Assembly (NCBI RefSeq): GCF_017744135.1 | Contig: NZ_JAGHQU010000007.1 | Span: forward strand, 124,001-188,000 | Length of the DNA: 64,000 nucleotides | Reading direction: 5' to 3' | From: Endozoicomonas sp. G2_2 | GTDB taxonomy: Bacteria; Pseudomonadota; Gammaproteobacteria; Nevskiales; Salinisphaeraceae | Shown: positions 57,053 through 64,000 of the stretch, in pieces | Position numbering within the stretch: the first letter of the stretch is position 1 | Layout of the letters: every line of letters begins with the position of its first letter | Notes under the pieces: model-generated | Databases searched by the model: none | Seen by the model: the letters and a program-made list of their open reading frames with translations, nothing else | What the model was told of the DNA's origin: nothing | Translations under genes and position numbers: made by a program

Positions 57053-57907
57053 GTGAGTGACCAGAAAAGACCGAAGCAGTCCCAGTCTGAACAGCCGGGC
57101 GACGAGTCCGCCATGCAGCCGACTCCGGAAATTATCCGTGACAGCTATCGGCCGGCCGACAAACTGCGCGACAAGGTGGCCATCATTACAGGTGGCGACA
57201 GCGGCATCGGGCGCGCCGTGGCCGTGCACTACGCCGCCGAAGGGGCTGACGTTGTGCTCGTGCATCTCGAAGAGGACGACGACGCCGCAAAAACGCAACG
57301 CGAAGTGGAACAGCGCGGGCGTCGCTGTCGCCTCATGAAAGGCGATGTCGGTGACCCGGGCTTCTGCCGCCAGGTTGTAGACGACACGCTCGCCACGTTC
57401 GGCCGCGTGAATATCCTGGTCAACAATGCTGCAGAACAATACGACTGGGCCGACATCACCGAGATCCCGGAAGAGCAGCTGCTGCGTACATTCCAGACCA
57501 ACATCTTCAGTCATTTCCACCTGTCCAAGGCCGTGGTACCGCACATGGGCGAAGGTGACACGATCATCGCCACATCCTCGGTCAACGCCTTCAAGGGCAA
57601 CGACACGCTGATCGACTATTCCGCGACCAAGGGCGCAATTCAGGGGTTGGTTCGGTCGCTGGCGCAGTCGCTCGTGGACCGCGGTATACGCGTGAACGCC
57701 GTGGCGCCGGGCCCGGTATGGACGCCGCTGATCCCCGCCAGCTTCAACGCCGAGAAAACCGCCCACTTCGGAGGCCAGGTGCCGATGGATCGCGCAGCGC
57801 AACCCAGTGAGATCGCACCGGCCTACGTGTATCTCGCCTGCGAGGAGTCGTCGTACATGACCGGGCAGACCTTGCATCTCAACGGCGGGGTGATTCTCAA
57901 CACCTGA
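57053..57907 (+). CDS. Short-chain dehydrogenase/reductase (YghA-like)
   Basis: A 284-residue SDR starting with GTG (AGGAG upstream). The NAD(P) site is IITGGDSGIGRAVAVHYA, the NNAAEQ motif follows, and the catalytic Ser and Tyr-x3-Lys are in ATSSVNAFKG and IDYSATKGAIQGLVRS. The 45-residue polar N-terminal extension (QSQSEQPGDESAMQPTPEII) and the ending GQTLHLNGGVILN are those of the YghA/general-stress group found in many bacteria. It is followed by a strong terminator. Confidence 0.9.
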   Translation: MSDQKRPKQSQSEQPGDESAMQPTPEIIRDSYRPADKLRDKVAIITGGDSGIGRAVAVHYAAEGADVVLVHLEEDDDAAKTQREVEQRGRRCRLMKGDVGDPGFCRQVVDDTLATFGRVNILVNNAAEQYDWADITEIPEEQLLRTFQTNIFSHFHLSKAVVPHMGEGDTIIATSSVNAFKGNDTLIDYSATKGAIQGLVRSLAQSLVDRGIRVNAVAPGPVWTPLIPASFNAEKTAHFGGQVPMDRAAQPSEIAPAYVYLACEESSYMTGQTLHLNGGVILNT

Positions 57908-57963
57908 GTGAATACAGGGGCGGCCACGCGACGCGCCGTCCGCCCCGATCGACGCCGCTCCAG

Positions 57964-58000
57964 AAAGCCCGTGCGCAGGCCGTTGCGTACGGGCTTTTTT
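57964..58000 (+). terminator. Rho-independent terminator after the SDR gene
   Basis: AAAGCCCGTGCGCA at 57964-57977 pairs with TGCGTACGGGCTTT at 57984-57997 with one mismatch and a six-base loop; the 3' arm runs into a T-run of six. It also shields the siderophore locus from read-through. Confidence 0.88.
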
Positions 58001-58064
58001 AACGTCCCTGGCCTCGTCGCTGGACTGCGCTTCGGAAATAATCCATTTGACGCATAGTTGCGCA

Positions 58065-58083
58065 ATAAATAATAATCATTCGC
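58065..58083 (+). promoter_or_regulatory. Fur box upstream of the siderophore receptor gene
   Basis: ATAAATAATAATCATTCGC matches the 19-base Fur consensus at 13 positions, including the unbroken core ATAATCATT. It is in an AT-rich stretch about 60 bases before the receptor start, so iron-dependent repression by Fur is expected. Confidence 0.7.
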
Positions 58084-58144
58084 ATTACGCGGGATGGGTG
58101 GTCCAGCCATGCGCACGTTTGGGATTTATAGGGAGTAGATGGGG

Positions 58145-60511
58145 ATGTCCGCAATCGATTTTTGCCAGACCGGCCGACGCGTCGTGGGTCGGTCCTGGGT
58201 TCACGTCATGGTCTGCAGCGCACTGGGGTTGAGCGTTTCAGTGCTGCCGGCCGCCGTGTTCGCCCAGGACGGCGACCCGGAAAACGGCGCGCAACGCACC
58301 GAGTCGCTGCCCGCGATCGGTGTCGATGGATCGTCACAGCAAAACAACAGCCGGCTCGGTTCGCAGACGCTGGCGCCGCTGATGGTGCAGGGTGAAGCGG
58401 TCAACAGCGCGGACGCGCCGACGACCGGTTATTCCGCCGACGCGACGCGCGCCGCGACCAAGACCGACACGCCACTCATTCAGACGCCGCTGGCCATCGA
58501 TGTCGTACCGCGCGAGCAGGTCGAGGATCAGGGCGCGCGCACGATCAACAACGCGTTGCGCTATACGCCGGGCGTGTTCACCGGCCTTTCCGGGTCCTCG
58601 TCGCGGCAGACCACGATCGCGCTGCGTGGCTTTCCCGGCGGCGACGTCAACAACACCTTTCTCGACGGCCTGCGGCTGGCCAACGATCCCGGTTCGTTCA
58701 CCAACATCCAGATCGACCCGTTCTTTCTGGAGCGTATCGACGTGATCAAGGGTGCCCTGTCCGCCCTTTACGGGCGTGCGCAGCCGGGCGGGCTCGTCAA
58801 TTATGTGAGCAAGAAGCCGCAGGCCGAGCAGCAGGGGCTGGTGCGGGTCTATGGCGGCAGCTTCGGCACCTACGGCGCGGGCGTCGACCTCACCGGCCCG
58901 CTCGCGGATCCCGACCTGGGCAACTACCGCGTGACGGTGAGTGGCGAGACCAGCGACACCCAGTACGACGTGGTCGAAAGCGAACGCTTCACCATCATGC
59001 CGCAGGTCAGCTTCAATCTCGCCGACGATACGACGCTGCTGCTGCAGGCCTATATCCAGCGTGACCCGGAGGGCGGCTTTCACGGTTCGGTGCCATACGC
59101 GATCACAGCGGATGACGAGCGTTTCGGCCGCACCGTGGACGACGAGTGGATCGACGGCGCGCGCAACTACGAAGAATTCGATCGCGATATCAATTTGTTC
59201 TCGTTTCAGCTCGACCACGAGGTCAACGACAACGTGACGCTGACCTCGCGCGGCCGCTACGCGGATGTCGATACCGAACTCAAGCAGGTCTATCAGAACG
59301 GCTTTTTGGCTGATGTGCCGCAAGCGACGATAGATTTCCGTGAACAATCTCCGGGCATTCCCGTGGGCTATTACGATCAGTTCTCGCCGAGCGCGCTCGA
59401 CCGGTTCTACTCGCGTGCCAAGGAGAATCTGACGGCGCTCAGCTTTGATAATTACGCCACGTTCGAATTCGACACGGGCGCGATCGAGCATCGCATGCTC
59501 GGCGGGTTCGGCTACGAGGAGCGCGACAACTCCGTGCGCTATGCGAGCGGCTATCTCGCGACGCCGCTCGAGGCGTTCAATCCGAATTACGGCGGCGATC
59601 CGATCCTCGACGACGACAGTCTGGCGCCGGCCAACAACCGCCAGTCGCGCCAGGTCGGTTTCTATCTGCAGGATCAGATGGAATGGAACAATGTCCATCT
59701 GGTGCTCGGTGGCCGCCAGGATTATCTCAAGCGCGAGTACACCAACGGCGCCACGGGTGAAACGGTGGACCGAAGCGACGATGCCTTCACCGGGCGCGCC
59801 GGGCTGCTCTACGAAACCCGCTGGGGTCTGTCGCCCTATGTGTCCTACAGCGAGGGCTTCAATCCGAGTGCGTACACGCCGTTCAACGGGGAAGTGGCGG
59901 ATCCGGTGGAAAGCCACCAGTACGAAGTGGGTCTGAAATACCAGCCGCCGGGCGTGGATGCCATGTTCACGCTGGCGCTCTACGACCTCACACAGGAAAA
60001 CGTGCAGCAGCGATTCCAGGTCAATCCGGCACGCTTCGACAGCGTGGGCGATGTCGAGTCGAAAGGCATCGAACTGTCGGCGCGCGCCGATCTCACCGAC
60101 CGCCTGAACGTGATCGCCTCCTATACCAACAGCGACGTCGAGTATCAGGACAATTTTCCCGACCAGGGCGTGATCGCCGGCAATACCTTCACGCGTACGC
60201 CCGATCAGCAGGCCTCGGCCTGGGCGAAGTATGACCTCACCCCGGCGGTCGACGTTGGCGCGGGCGTGCGCTACGTGGGCGAAAGTTATGCCGACGCCGC
60301 CAACACGCTCGAAGTGCCGGACTACACGCTTGCCGATGCCATGGTTAGCGTGAAGCTCGGTGAACTGGCGTCCTCCATGGACGGCGCGACGCTGCGGCTC
60401 AACGCCAACAACATCTTCGACAAGGAATACGTCGAAGCCTGCTTCAGCGCCAACAACTGCTACTACGGTTATTCCCGCGAAATCATCGCGACGCTGGATT
60501 ATCAGTTCTAG
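58145..60511 (+). CDS. TonB-dependent siderophore receptor
   Basis: An outer-membrane receptor of about 788 residues. The signal peptide (WVHVMVCSALGLSVSVLPAA to AQD) is followed by a plug domain (TPLAIDVVPREQVEDQGART; LRYTPGVFTGLSGSS; RIDVIKGALSALYGRAQPGG) and a 22-strand barrel ending in EIIATLDYQF with the terminal Phe. The pattern belongs to the FhuA/FoxA-like ferric hydroxamate group. The ATG at 58145 is nine bases from GGGAG; the ATG two codons upstream is too close to it. A Fur box precedes the gene, and siderophore synthesis genes follow, so it probably takes up the siderophore made by them. Confidence 0.92.
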   Translation: MSAIDFCQTGRRVVGRSWVHVMVCSALGLSVSVLPAAVFAQDGDPENGAQRTESLPAIGVDGSSQQNNSRLGSQTLAPLMVQGEAVNSADAPTTGYSADATRAATKTDTPLIQTPLAIDVVPREQVEDQGARTINNALRYTPGVFTGLSGSSSRQTTIALRGFPGGDVNNTFLDGLRLANDPGSFTNIQIDPFFLERIDVIKGALSALYGRAQPGGLVNYVSKKPQAEQQGLVRVYGGSFGTYGAGVDLTGPLADPDLGNYRVTVSGETSDTQYDVVESERFTIMPQVSFNLADDTTLLLQAYIQRDPEGGFHGSVPYAITADDERFGRTVDDEWIDGARNYEEFDRDINLFSFQLDHEVNDNVTLTSRGRYADVDTELKQVYQNGFLADVPQATIDFREQSPGIPVGYYDQFSPSALDRFYSRAKENLTALSFDNYATFEFDTGAIEHRMLGGFGYEERDNSVRYASGYLATPLEAFNPNYGGDPILDDDSLAPANNRQSRQVGFYLQDQMEWNNVHLVLGGRQDYLKREYTNGATGETVDRSDDAFTGRAGLLYETRWGLSPYVSYSEGFNPSAYTPFNGEVADPVESHQYEVGLKYQPPGVDAMFTLALYDLTQENVQQRFQVNPARFDSVGDVESKGIELSARADLTDRLNVIASYTNSDVEYQDNFPDQGVIAGNTFTRTPDQQASAWAKYDLTPAVDVGAGVRYVGESYADAANTLEVPDYTLADAMVSVKLGELASSMDGATLRLNANNIFDKEYVEACFSANNCYYGYSREIIATLDYQF

Positions 60512-60656
60512 CGGTCACAGCGCGTAGCAGCCACGGCCCGCCGTCGTTCCGGCGGCGGGTCGCGGACCGAACAGCGAAATAAAAACGAGGGGACAGGGCC
60601 TGCATGCACCGGCGCGCGGGGCGATACGTTTTTATCTCGAAAAGGAGGCCTGCGCC

Positions 60657-62246
60657 ATGCGCACCTCGACCACGGCACCACGCACCGACGATGCTGCCGA
60701 CCGGATCCGCGGCGCCGACATTGCCCGCCGCGCCCAGATCTTCAACGAGCACAATCTCGATCTCTATCGTGACCAGGTCGACCAGGCCGCGGATGCGGTC
60801 ACGGCGGCCGTGCGGCGGGCAACACGTGTCCACAGCGGGGTGCGCCCAAGTGAACTGGCGCCCGCGTTCGAGGCCTTGGACCTCGACGACGCCTGCGGCG
60901 ACATGCCGGCCGCGCTCGATGAACTGCGGCGGCTCTATCTCGATCACGCGGTGTATTTCCACCACCCGCGCTATGCGGCGCACCTGAACTGCCCGGTGCT
61001 GGTGCCGTCGATCGCGGCCGAGGCGGTGCTGAGCGCGATCAATTCGTCGATCGATACCTGGGACCAGAGCGCGGGCGGCACCTTCATCGAGCAGAAGCTG
61101 ATCGCCTGGACCGCAGAGCGTGCGGGCCTGGGCGCGGCCGCCGACGGTGTGTTCACCAGCGGCGGTACCCAGTCGAACCTGATGGCCATGCTGCTGATGC
61201 GCGATGCCTGGTGTGCCCGTGAATACGGCCACGGCACGGTGCAGAAGCAGGGGCTGCCGGCCGAGGCGTCACGGCTGCGCGTGTTCGTTTCGGAGGTGAG
61301 CCATTTCAGTCTCTCGAAGGCCGCCGCGCTGCTCGGCATGGGGCATGACGCGGTGGTGAGCGTGCCCTGCGACGCGGCAAAGCGCATGGACACGGCCGCA
61401 CTGGCTAACGCGATCGCCCAGTGTCGCGCCGAGGGCAATATCCCGGTCGCGGTGGCCGCGACCTGCGGTACGACAGACTTCGGCAGCGTCGACGACATGA
61501 ATGCAATCGGCGCGATCTGTCGTGCCGAAAAACTCTGGATGCACGTGGACGCGGCCTACGGTTGTGGGCTGCTGGTGTCGAACCGGCATCGCCACAAGCT
61601 CGCCGGTATCGAGCATGCGGACTCGCTGACGGTCGACTACCACAAGGCTTTCTTCCAGCCGGTCAGCTGCAGCGCGTTCATCGTCAACAACGGCGCGGAT
61701 CTCGGTCTGATCACGCACCATGCGGATTATCTGAACCCGGCCGAAGCGGCCGCGGCCGGCACGCCGGATCAGGTGAACAAGTCGCTGCAGACCACCAAGC
61801 GTTTCGACGCGCTCAAGCTGTGGCTGACCCTGCGCACGATAGGTGCCGACGCCATCGGCGACGCTTTCGACGGTGCCGTGGCGCTTGCACGGGGCACCTA
61901 CGAACTCATGCTCGCCGAGCCGCGTCTGGAACTGCTGCACCGCCCGGAGTTGAGCACGATCGTGTTCCGCTACCGGCCGTGTCTCACCACATCGGACGCC
62001 GAACTGGACGAACTCAATGCCACGATCCGCGCCCAGCTCGCCCGCGACGGCGAGGCCATGATCGCGGGCACGAAAGTCGACGGCCGGCGCTATCTGAAAT
62101 TCACGCTGCTCAACCCGGCCACAACCGTTGAGCAGATGCGCGAGATCGTCGATCTGATCCTGACCTACGGCATGGCCAATGATCGTAATGCCCAGATGAT
62201 CGCAGCGGCCCCGGCGGCGAACCGGGCGTATCGCCGTCATGGATAA
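60657..62246 (+). CDS. PLP-dependent decarboxylase (lysine- or diaminobutyrate-type) of siderophore synthesis
   Basis: A 529-residue group II decarboxylase. The PLP lysine is K330 in LTVDYHKAFFQPVSC; other PLP contacts are GGTQSNLMAMLL, EVSHFSLSKAA and HVDAAYGCGLL. Close relatives are DesA-type L-lysine decarboxylases (cadaverine for desferrioxamine-like siderophores) and L-2,4-diaminobutyrate decarboxylases (diaminopropane for rhizobactin/schizokinen-like ones). Absence of a visible diaminobutyrate aminotransferase favours the first, but the locus is cut. The ribosome-binding site AAAAGGAGG is strong. The last eight bases overlap the hydroxylase gene. Confidence 0.88.
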   Translation: MRTSTTAPRTDDAADRIRGADIARRAQIFNEHNLDLYRDQVDQAADAVTAAVRRATRVHSGVRPSELAPAFEALDLDDACGDMPAALDELRRLYLDHAVYFHHPRYAAHLNCPVLVPSIAAEAVLSAINSSIDTWDQSAGGTFIEQKLIAWTAERAGLGAAADGVFTSGGTQSNLMAMLLMRDAWCAREYGHGTVQKQGLPAEASRLRVFVSEVSHFSLSKAAALLGMGHDAVVSVPCDAAKRMDTAALANAIAQCRAEGNIPVAVAATCGTTDFGSVDDMNAIGAICRAEKLWMHVDAAYGCGLLVSNRHRHKLAGIEHADSLTVDYHKAFFQPVSCSAFIVNNGADLGLITHHADYLNPAEAAAAGTPDQVNKSLQTTKRFDALKLWLTLRTIGADAIGDAFDGAVALARGTYELMLAEPRLELLHRPELSTIVFRYRPCLTTSDAELDELNATIRAQLARDGEAMIAGTKVDGRRYLKFTLLNPATTVEQMREIVDLILTYGMANDRNAQMIAAAPAANRAYRRHG

Positions 62247-63573
62247 ACGCGACACGCACATCCACCACGTCGCCGGTATCGGCATCGGCCCGTTCAATCT
62301 CGGCCTGGCCGCGCTGGCCGCACCCCTCGACGATCTCGACGCGGTGTTCATCGACGAGAACGATCAGTTCGACTGGCATCCGGGGCTGCTGCTGGAAGGC
62401 GCGACCCTGCAGACGCCGTTCATGGCCGATCTCGTCACGCTCGCCGACCCGACCAGCCAATTCAGCTTTCTAAACTATCTGAAGCAGACCGGGCGGATCT
62501 ACGCGTTCTATATCCGCGAGAACTTCTTCATGCTCCGGCGCGAGTACAACCAGTACTGCCGCTGGGTCGCCGAACGGCTCGACAGCCTCGTGTTTTCCAC
62601 CCGCGTCGTCGCCACGGCCTACGACGACACGGCCGGCTGCTACGTGCTCACGCTAGAGGACACGGCCGACGGCACGCGCCGCGAACTGCGCGCCCGATCG
62701 CTGGTGCTGGGCAGCGGGCCAAGCGTGCATGTGCCCGACTGCTGTCGCGATCTCGATGGCCGCGCCGTGCATGCGCGTGAATTCGCGCACGCCCGCGACA
62801 CGCTCCAGGCCAGTGATTCGATCACCGTGGTCGGCAGCGGCCAAAGCGCGGCGGAGGTCTTCCACGAGCTGCTCGCCGATCAGGAACGCTACGGCTACCG
62901 GCTCGACTGGTTCACACGTTCGCCGCGTTTCTTCTCGTTGCAGTACGACAAGCTGACGCTGGAGATGACGTCGCCGGAATATGTCGATTATTTCCACGGC
63001 CTGTCGGAACACCGGCGGCACAAGCTGGGCGAGGAGCACAAGGCGCTCTACAAGGGTATCGACGAGTCGCTGATCAACGCGATCTACGACCTCATGTACG
63101 AGCGCGACGTGGCCGGCACGCTAAACGTCGGCCTCCAGGCCAACGTGGAACTGCGCGATGCGCGTGTCGCCGCGGATGCCGTCGAACTGGATTTCTTCCA
63201 GCACGAACAGGGCGCAGCGTTCACACATCGAAGCGGATCGGTCGTTCTCGCGACCGGCTTTGCCTATCGCGTGCCGGACTATATCCACGGCATCGCCGAC
63301 CGCATCCGCTGGGATGCCCAGGGGCGTTTTGATGCCTCGCGCCACTATGCGGTCGATCACGACAACGCCGAGATCTTCGTCCAGAACGCCGAGATCCATA
63401 CCCACGGTTTCGTCACGCCGGATCTGGGCATGGCCTGCTATCGCAACGCCTGCATCCTGCGCGCGCTCACCAGCGTCGAGCATTACCCGATCGAGCGGCG
63501 GATCGCCTTCCAGCAATTCGCCGTGGACGAGACGCATACGCCGGCTTCGGATCGTCGCCGTACACCGGCCTGA
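62239..63573 (+). CDS. L-lysine/diamine N-monooxygenase of siderophore synthesis
   Basis: A 444-residue flavin-dependent N-hydroxylating monooxygenase of the IucD/DesB family. The FAD site is AGIGIGPFNLGLAALA, the substrate segment DQFDWHPGLLLEGATLQTPF, the NADPH site ITVVGSGQSAAEVFHELL, and the C-terminal LATGFAYRVPDYI is conserved. It hydroxylates the terminal amine of the diamine made by the decarboxylase, giving the precursor of the hydroxamate iron ligand. It overlaps the decarboxylase gene by eight bases and is followed, after 58 bases, by the acyltransferase. Confidence 0.93.
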   Translation: MDKRDTHIHHVAGIGIGPFNLGLAALAAPLDDLDAVFIDENDQFDWHPGLLLEGATLQTPFMADLVTLADPTSQFSFLNYLKQTGRIYAFYIRENFFMLRREYNQYCRWVAERLDSLVFSTRVVATAYDDTAGCYVLTLEDTADGTRRELRARSLVLGSGPSVHVPDCCRDLDGRAVHAREFAHARDTLQASDSITVVGSGQSAAEVFHELLADQERYGYRLDWFTRSPRFFSLQYDKLTLEMTSPEYVDYFHGLSEHRRHKLGEEHKALYKGIDESLINAIYDLMYERDVAGTLNVGLQANVELRDARVAADAVELDFFQHEQGAAFTHRSGSVVLATGFAYRVPDYIHGIADRIRWDAQGRFDASRHYAVDHDNAEIFVQNAEIHTHGFVTPDLGMACYRNACILRALTSVEHYPIERRIAFQQFAVDETHTPASDRRRTPA

Positions 63574-63631
63574 AGCGCGGCACGGCAGCTGCCCCGGTCA
63601 CTTTCTTTCCAGACTCAACGAGGAGACGAGC

Positions 63632-64000
63632 TTGAGCGATCCAAGCGTTCTTCAAGCACGCCATATTCCCGGCATCGGCGAACTGGCGATCACGGCCTTC
63701 GATATCGAGCGGCATGCGCCGACCGCCCATGCCTGGCTGCGTAGCGATCATGCCCGCTTCTGGGGCATGCAATCGCTGAGCGCCGAGCAGATTCACGACT
63801 ATTTCCGACAGCTCGCCGCCGCCGACGATTTCAATGCCTTCATCGGCCTGCACGACGACCGCCCGACCTTCCTCATGGAGCGCTATGCGCCGGCCGCGGA
63901 AGCCATCGGCGACCACTACGACGTCCAGTCCGGCGACGTCGGCATGCACGTGCTCGTCGCCCCCGGCGAAAAACGCATCCCCGGTTTCACCTGGGCAGTG
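63632..64000 (+). CDS. Siderophore N-acyltransferase, 5' part only (IucB/DesC-like)
   Basis: The first 123 codons of a gene that runs off the window. It begins at TTG with GAGGAG eight bases upstream. The sequence HAWLRSDHARFWGMQSLSAEQ and AFIGLHDDRPTFLMERYAP is the start of the GNAT-type domain of AlcB/IucB/RhbD-like acyltransferases, which acylate the N-hydroxy-diamine to form the hydroxamate. The order decarboxylase-monooxygenase-acyltransferase equals desABC; an NIS synthetase gene (desD or iucA/C-like) should follow outside the window. Confidence 0.88.
   Translation, partial: MSDPSVLQARHIPGIGELAITAFDIERHAPTAHAWLRSDHARFWGMQSLSAEQIHDYFRQLAAADDFNAFIGLHDDRPTFLMERYAPAAEAIGDHYDVQSGDVGMHVLVAPGEKRIPGFTWAV

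Overview
This is a GC-rich chromosomal window from a free-living gammaproteobacterium. The gene order zapD-coaE-pilD-pilC, pilR-pilS, uvrA-MFS-ssb, and miaB-phoH-ybeY-corC-lnt-leuS-lptE is typical of Pseudomonas/Xanthomonas-like lineages. The flavour (halotolerant marine type, perhaps Salinisphaera-like) is my impression only; no marker gene proves a genus. About 90% is coding. There is no CRISPR array, prophage or recognisable insertion sequence.

Layout: (1) 1-6905, minus strand: cell-division zapD (cut by the window edge), coaE, type IV pilus pilD and pilC, the PilR/PilS two-component system and a small zinc-ribbon-like membrane protein. (2) 7077-11560: succinyl-CoA synthetase sucCD, a GFA-family protein and glutamine-dependent NAD synthetase. 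(3) 11633-19644: bamD, rluD, pgeF, uvrA, a YajR-like MFS exporter and ssb. (4) 19700-22412: an oxygen-response neighbourhood, with an Fnr-type regulator carrying all four cluster cysteines, two universal stress proteins and a PdxH-like protein. Near-consensus FNR boxes lie before the PdxH-like gene and between the stress genes and fnr. (5) 22452-33847: an EEP-family lipoprotein, the miaB to lptE cluster, a nitroreductase, rplM-rpsI and tRNA-Gln.

(6) 33848-35079 is non-coding apart from one likely 53-aa membrane protein. It holds three diverged tandem copies of a multi-hairpin unit that begins in the tRNA-Gln terminator. Stem bases differ between copies while pairing is kept. (7) 35080-46360 is a nitrate assimilation locus: nasT (ANTAR antiterminator), then a sigma-54 promoter and a leader with a hexaloop hairpin overlapping an intrinsic terminator, then nasS, narK/nasA-type transporter, an FAD reductase, molybdopterin nitrate reductase, a NirA-type siroheme reductase and a CysJ-like flavoreductase in which an Fe-S domain takes the place of flavodoxin. 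The expected circuit is: nitrate binds NasS, NasT is released, NasT binds the leader hairpin, and the terminator is bypassed.

(8) 46368-57907: an exported protein of unknown role, an RNase AM-like PHP protein, a 576-bp palindrome-rich non-coding element bounded by hairpins with complementary loops, then metabolic genes (aldo/keto reductase, PHA-synthase-like hydrolase, LysR/MdaB pair, FAD dehydrogenase, RlpA lipoprotein, HAD phosphatase, thioesterase, SDR). (9) 58065 to the right edge: a Fur-controlled siderophore locus with TonB receptor, PLP decarboxylase, diamine N-hydroxylase and the start of an acyltransferase. This fits the hydroxamate (NIS synthetase-dependent) pathway; the synthetase itself would lie beyond the window.
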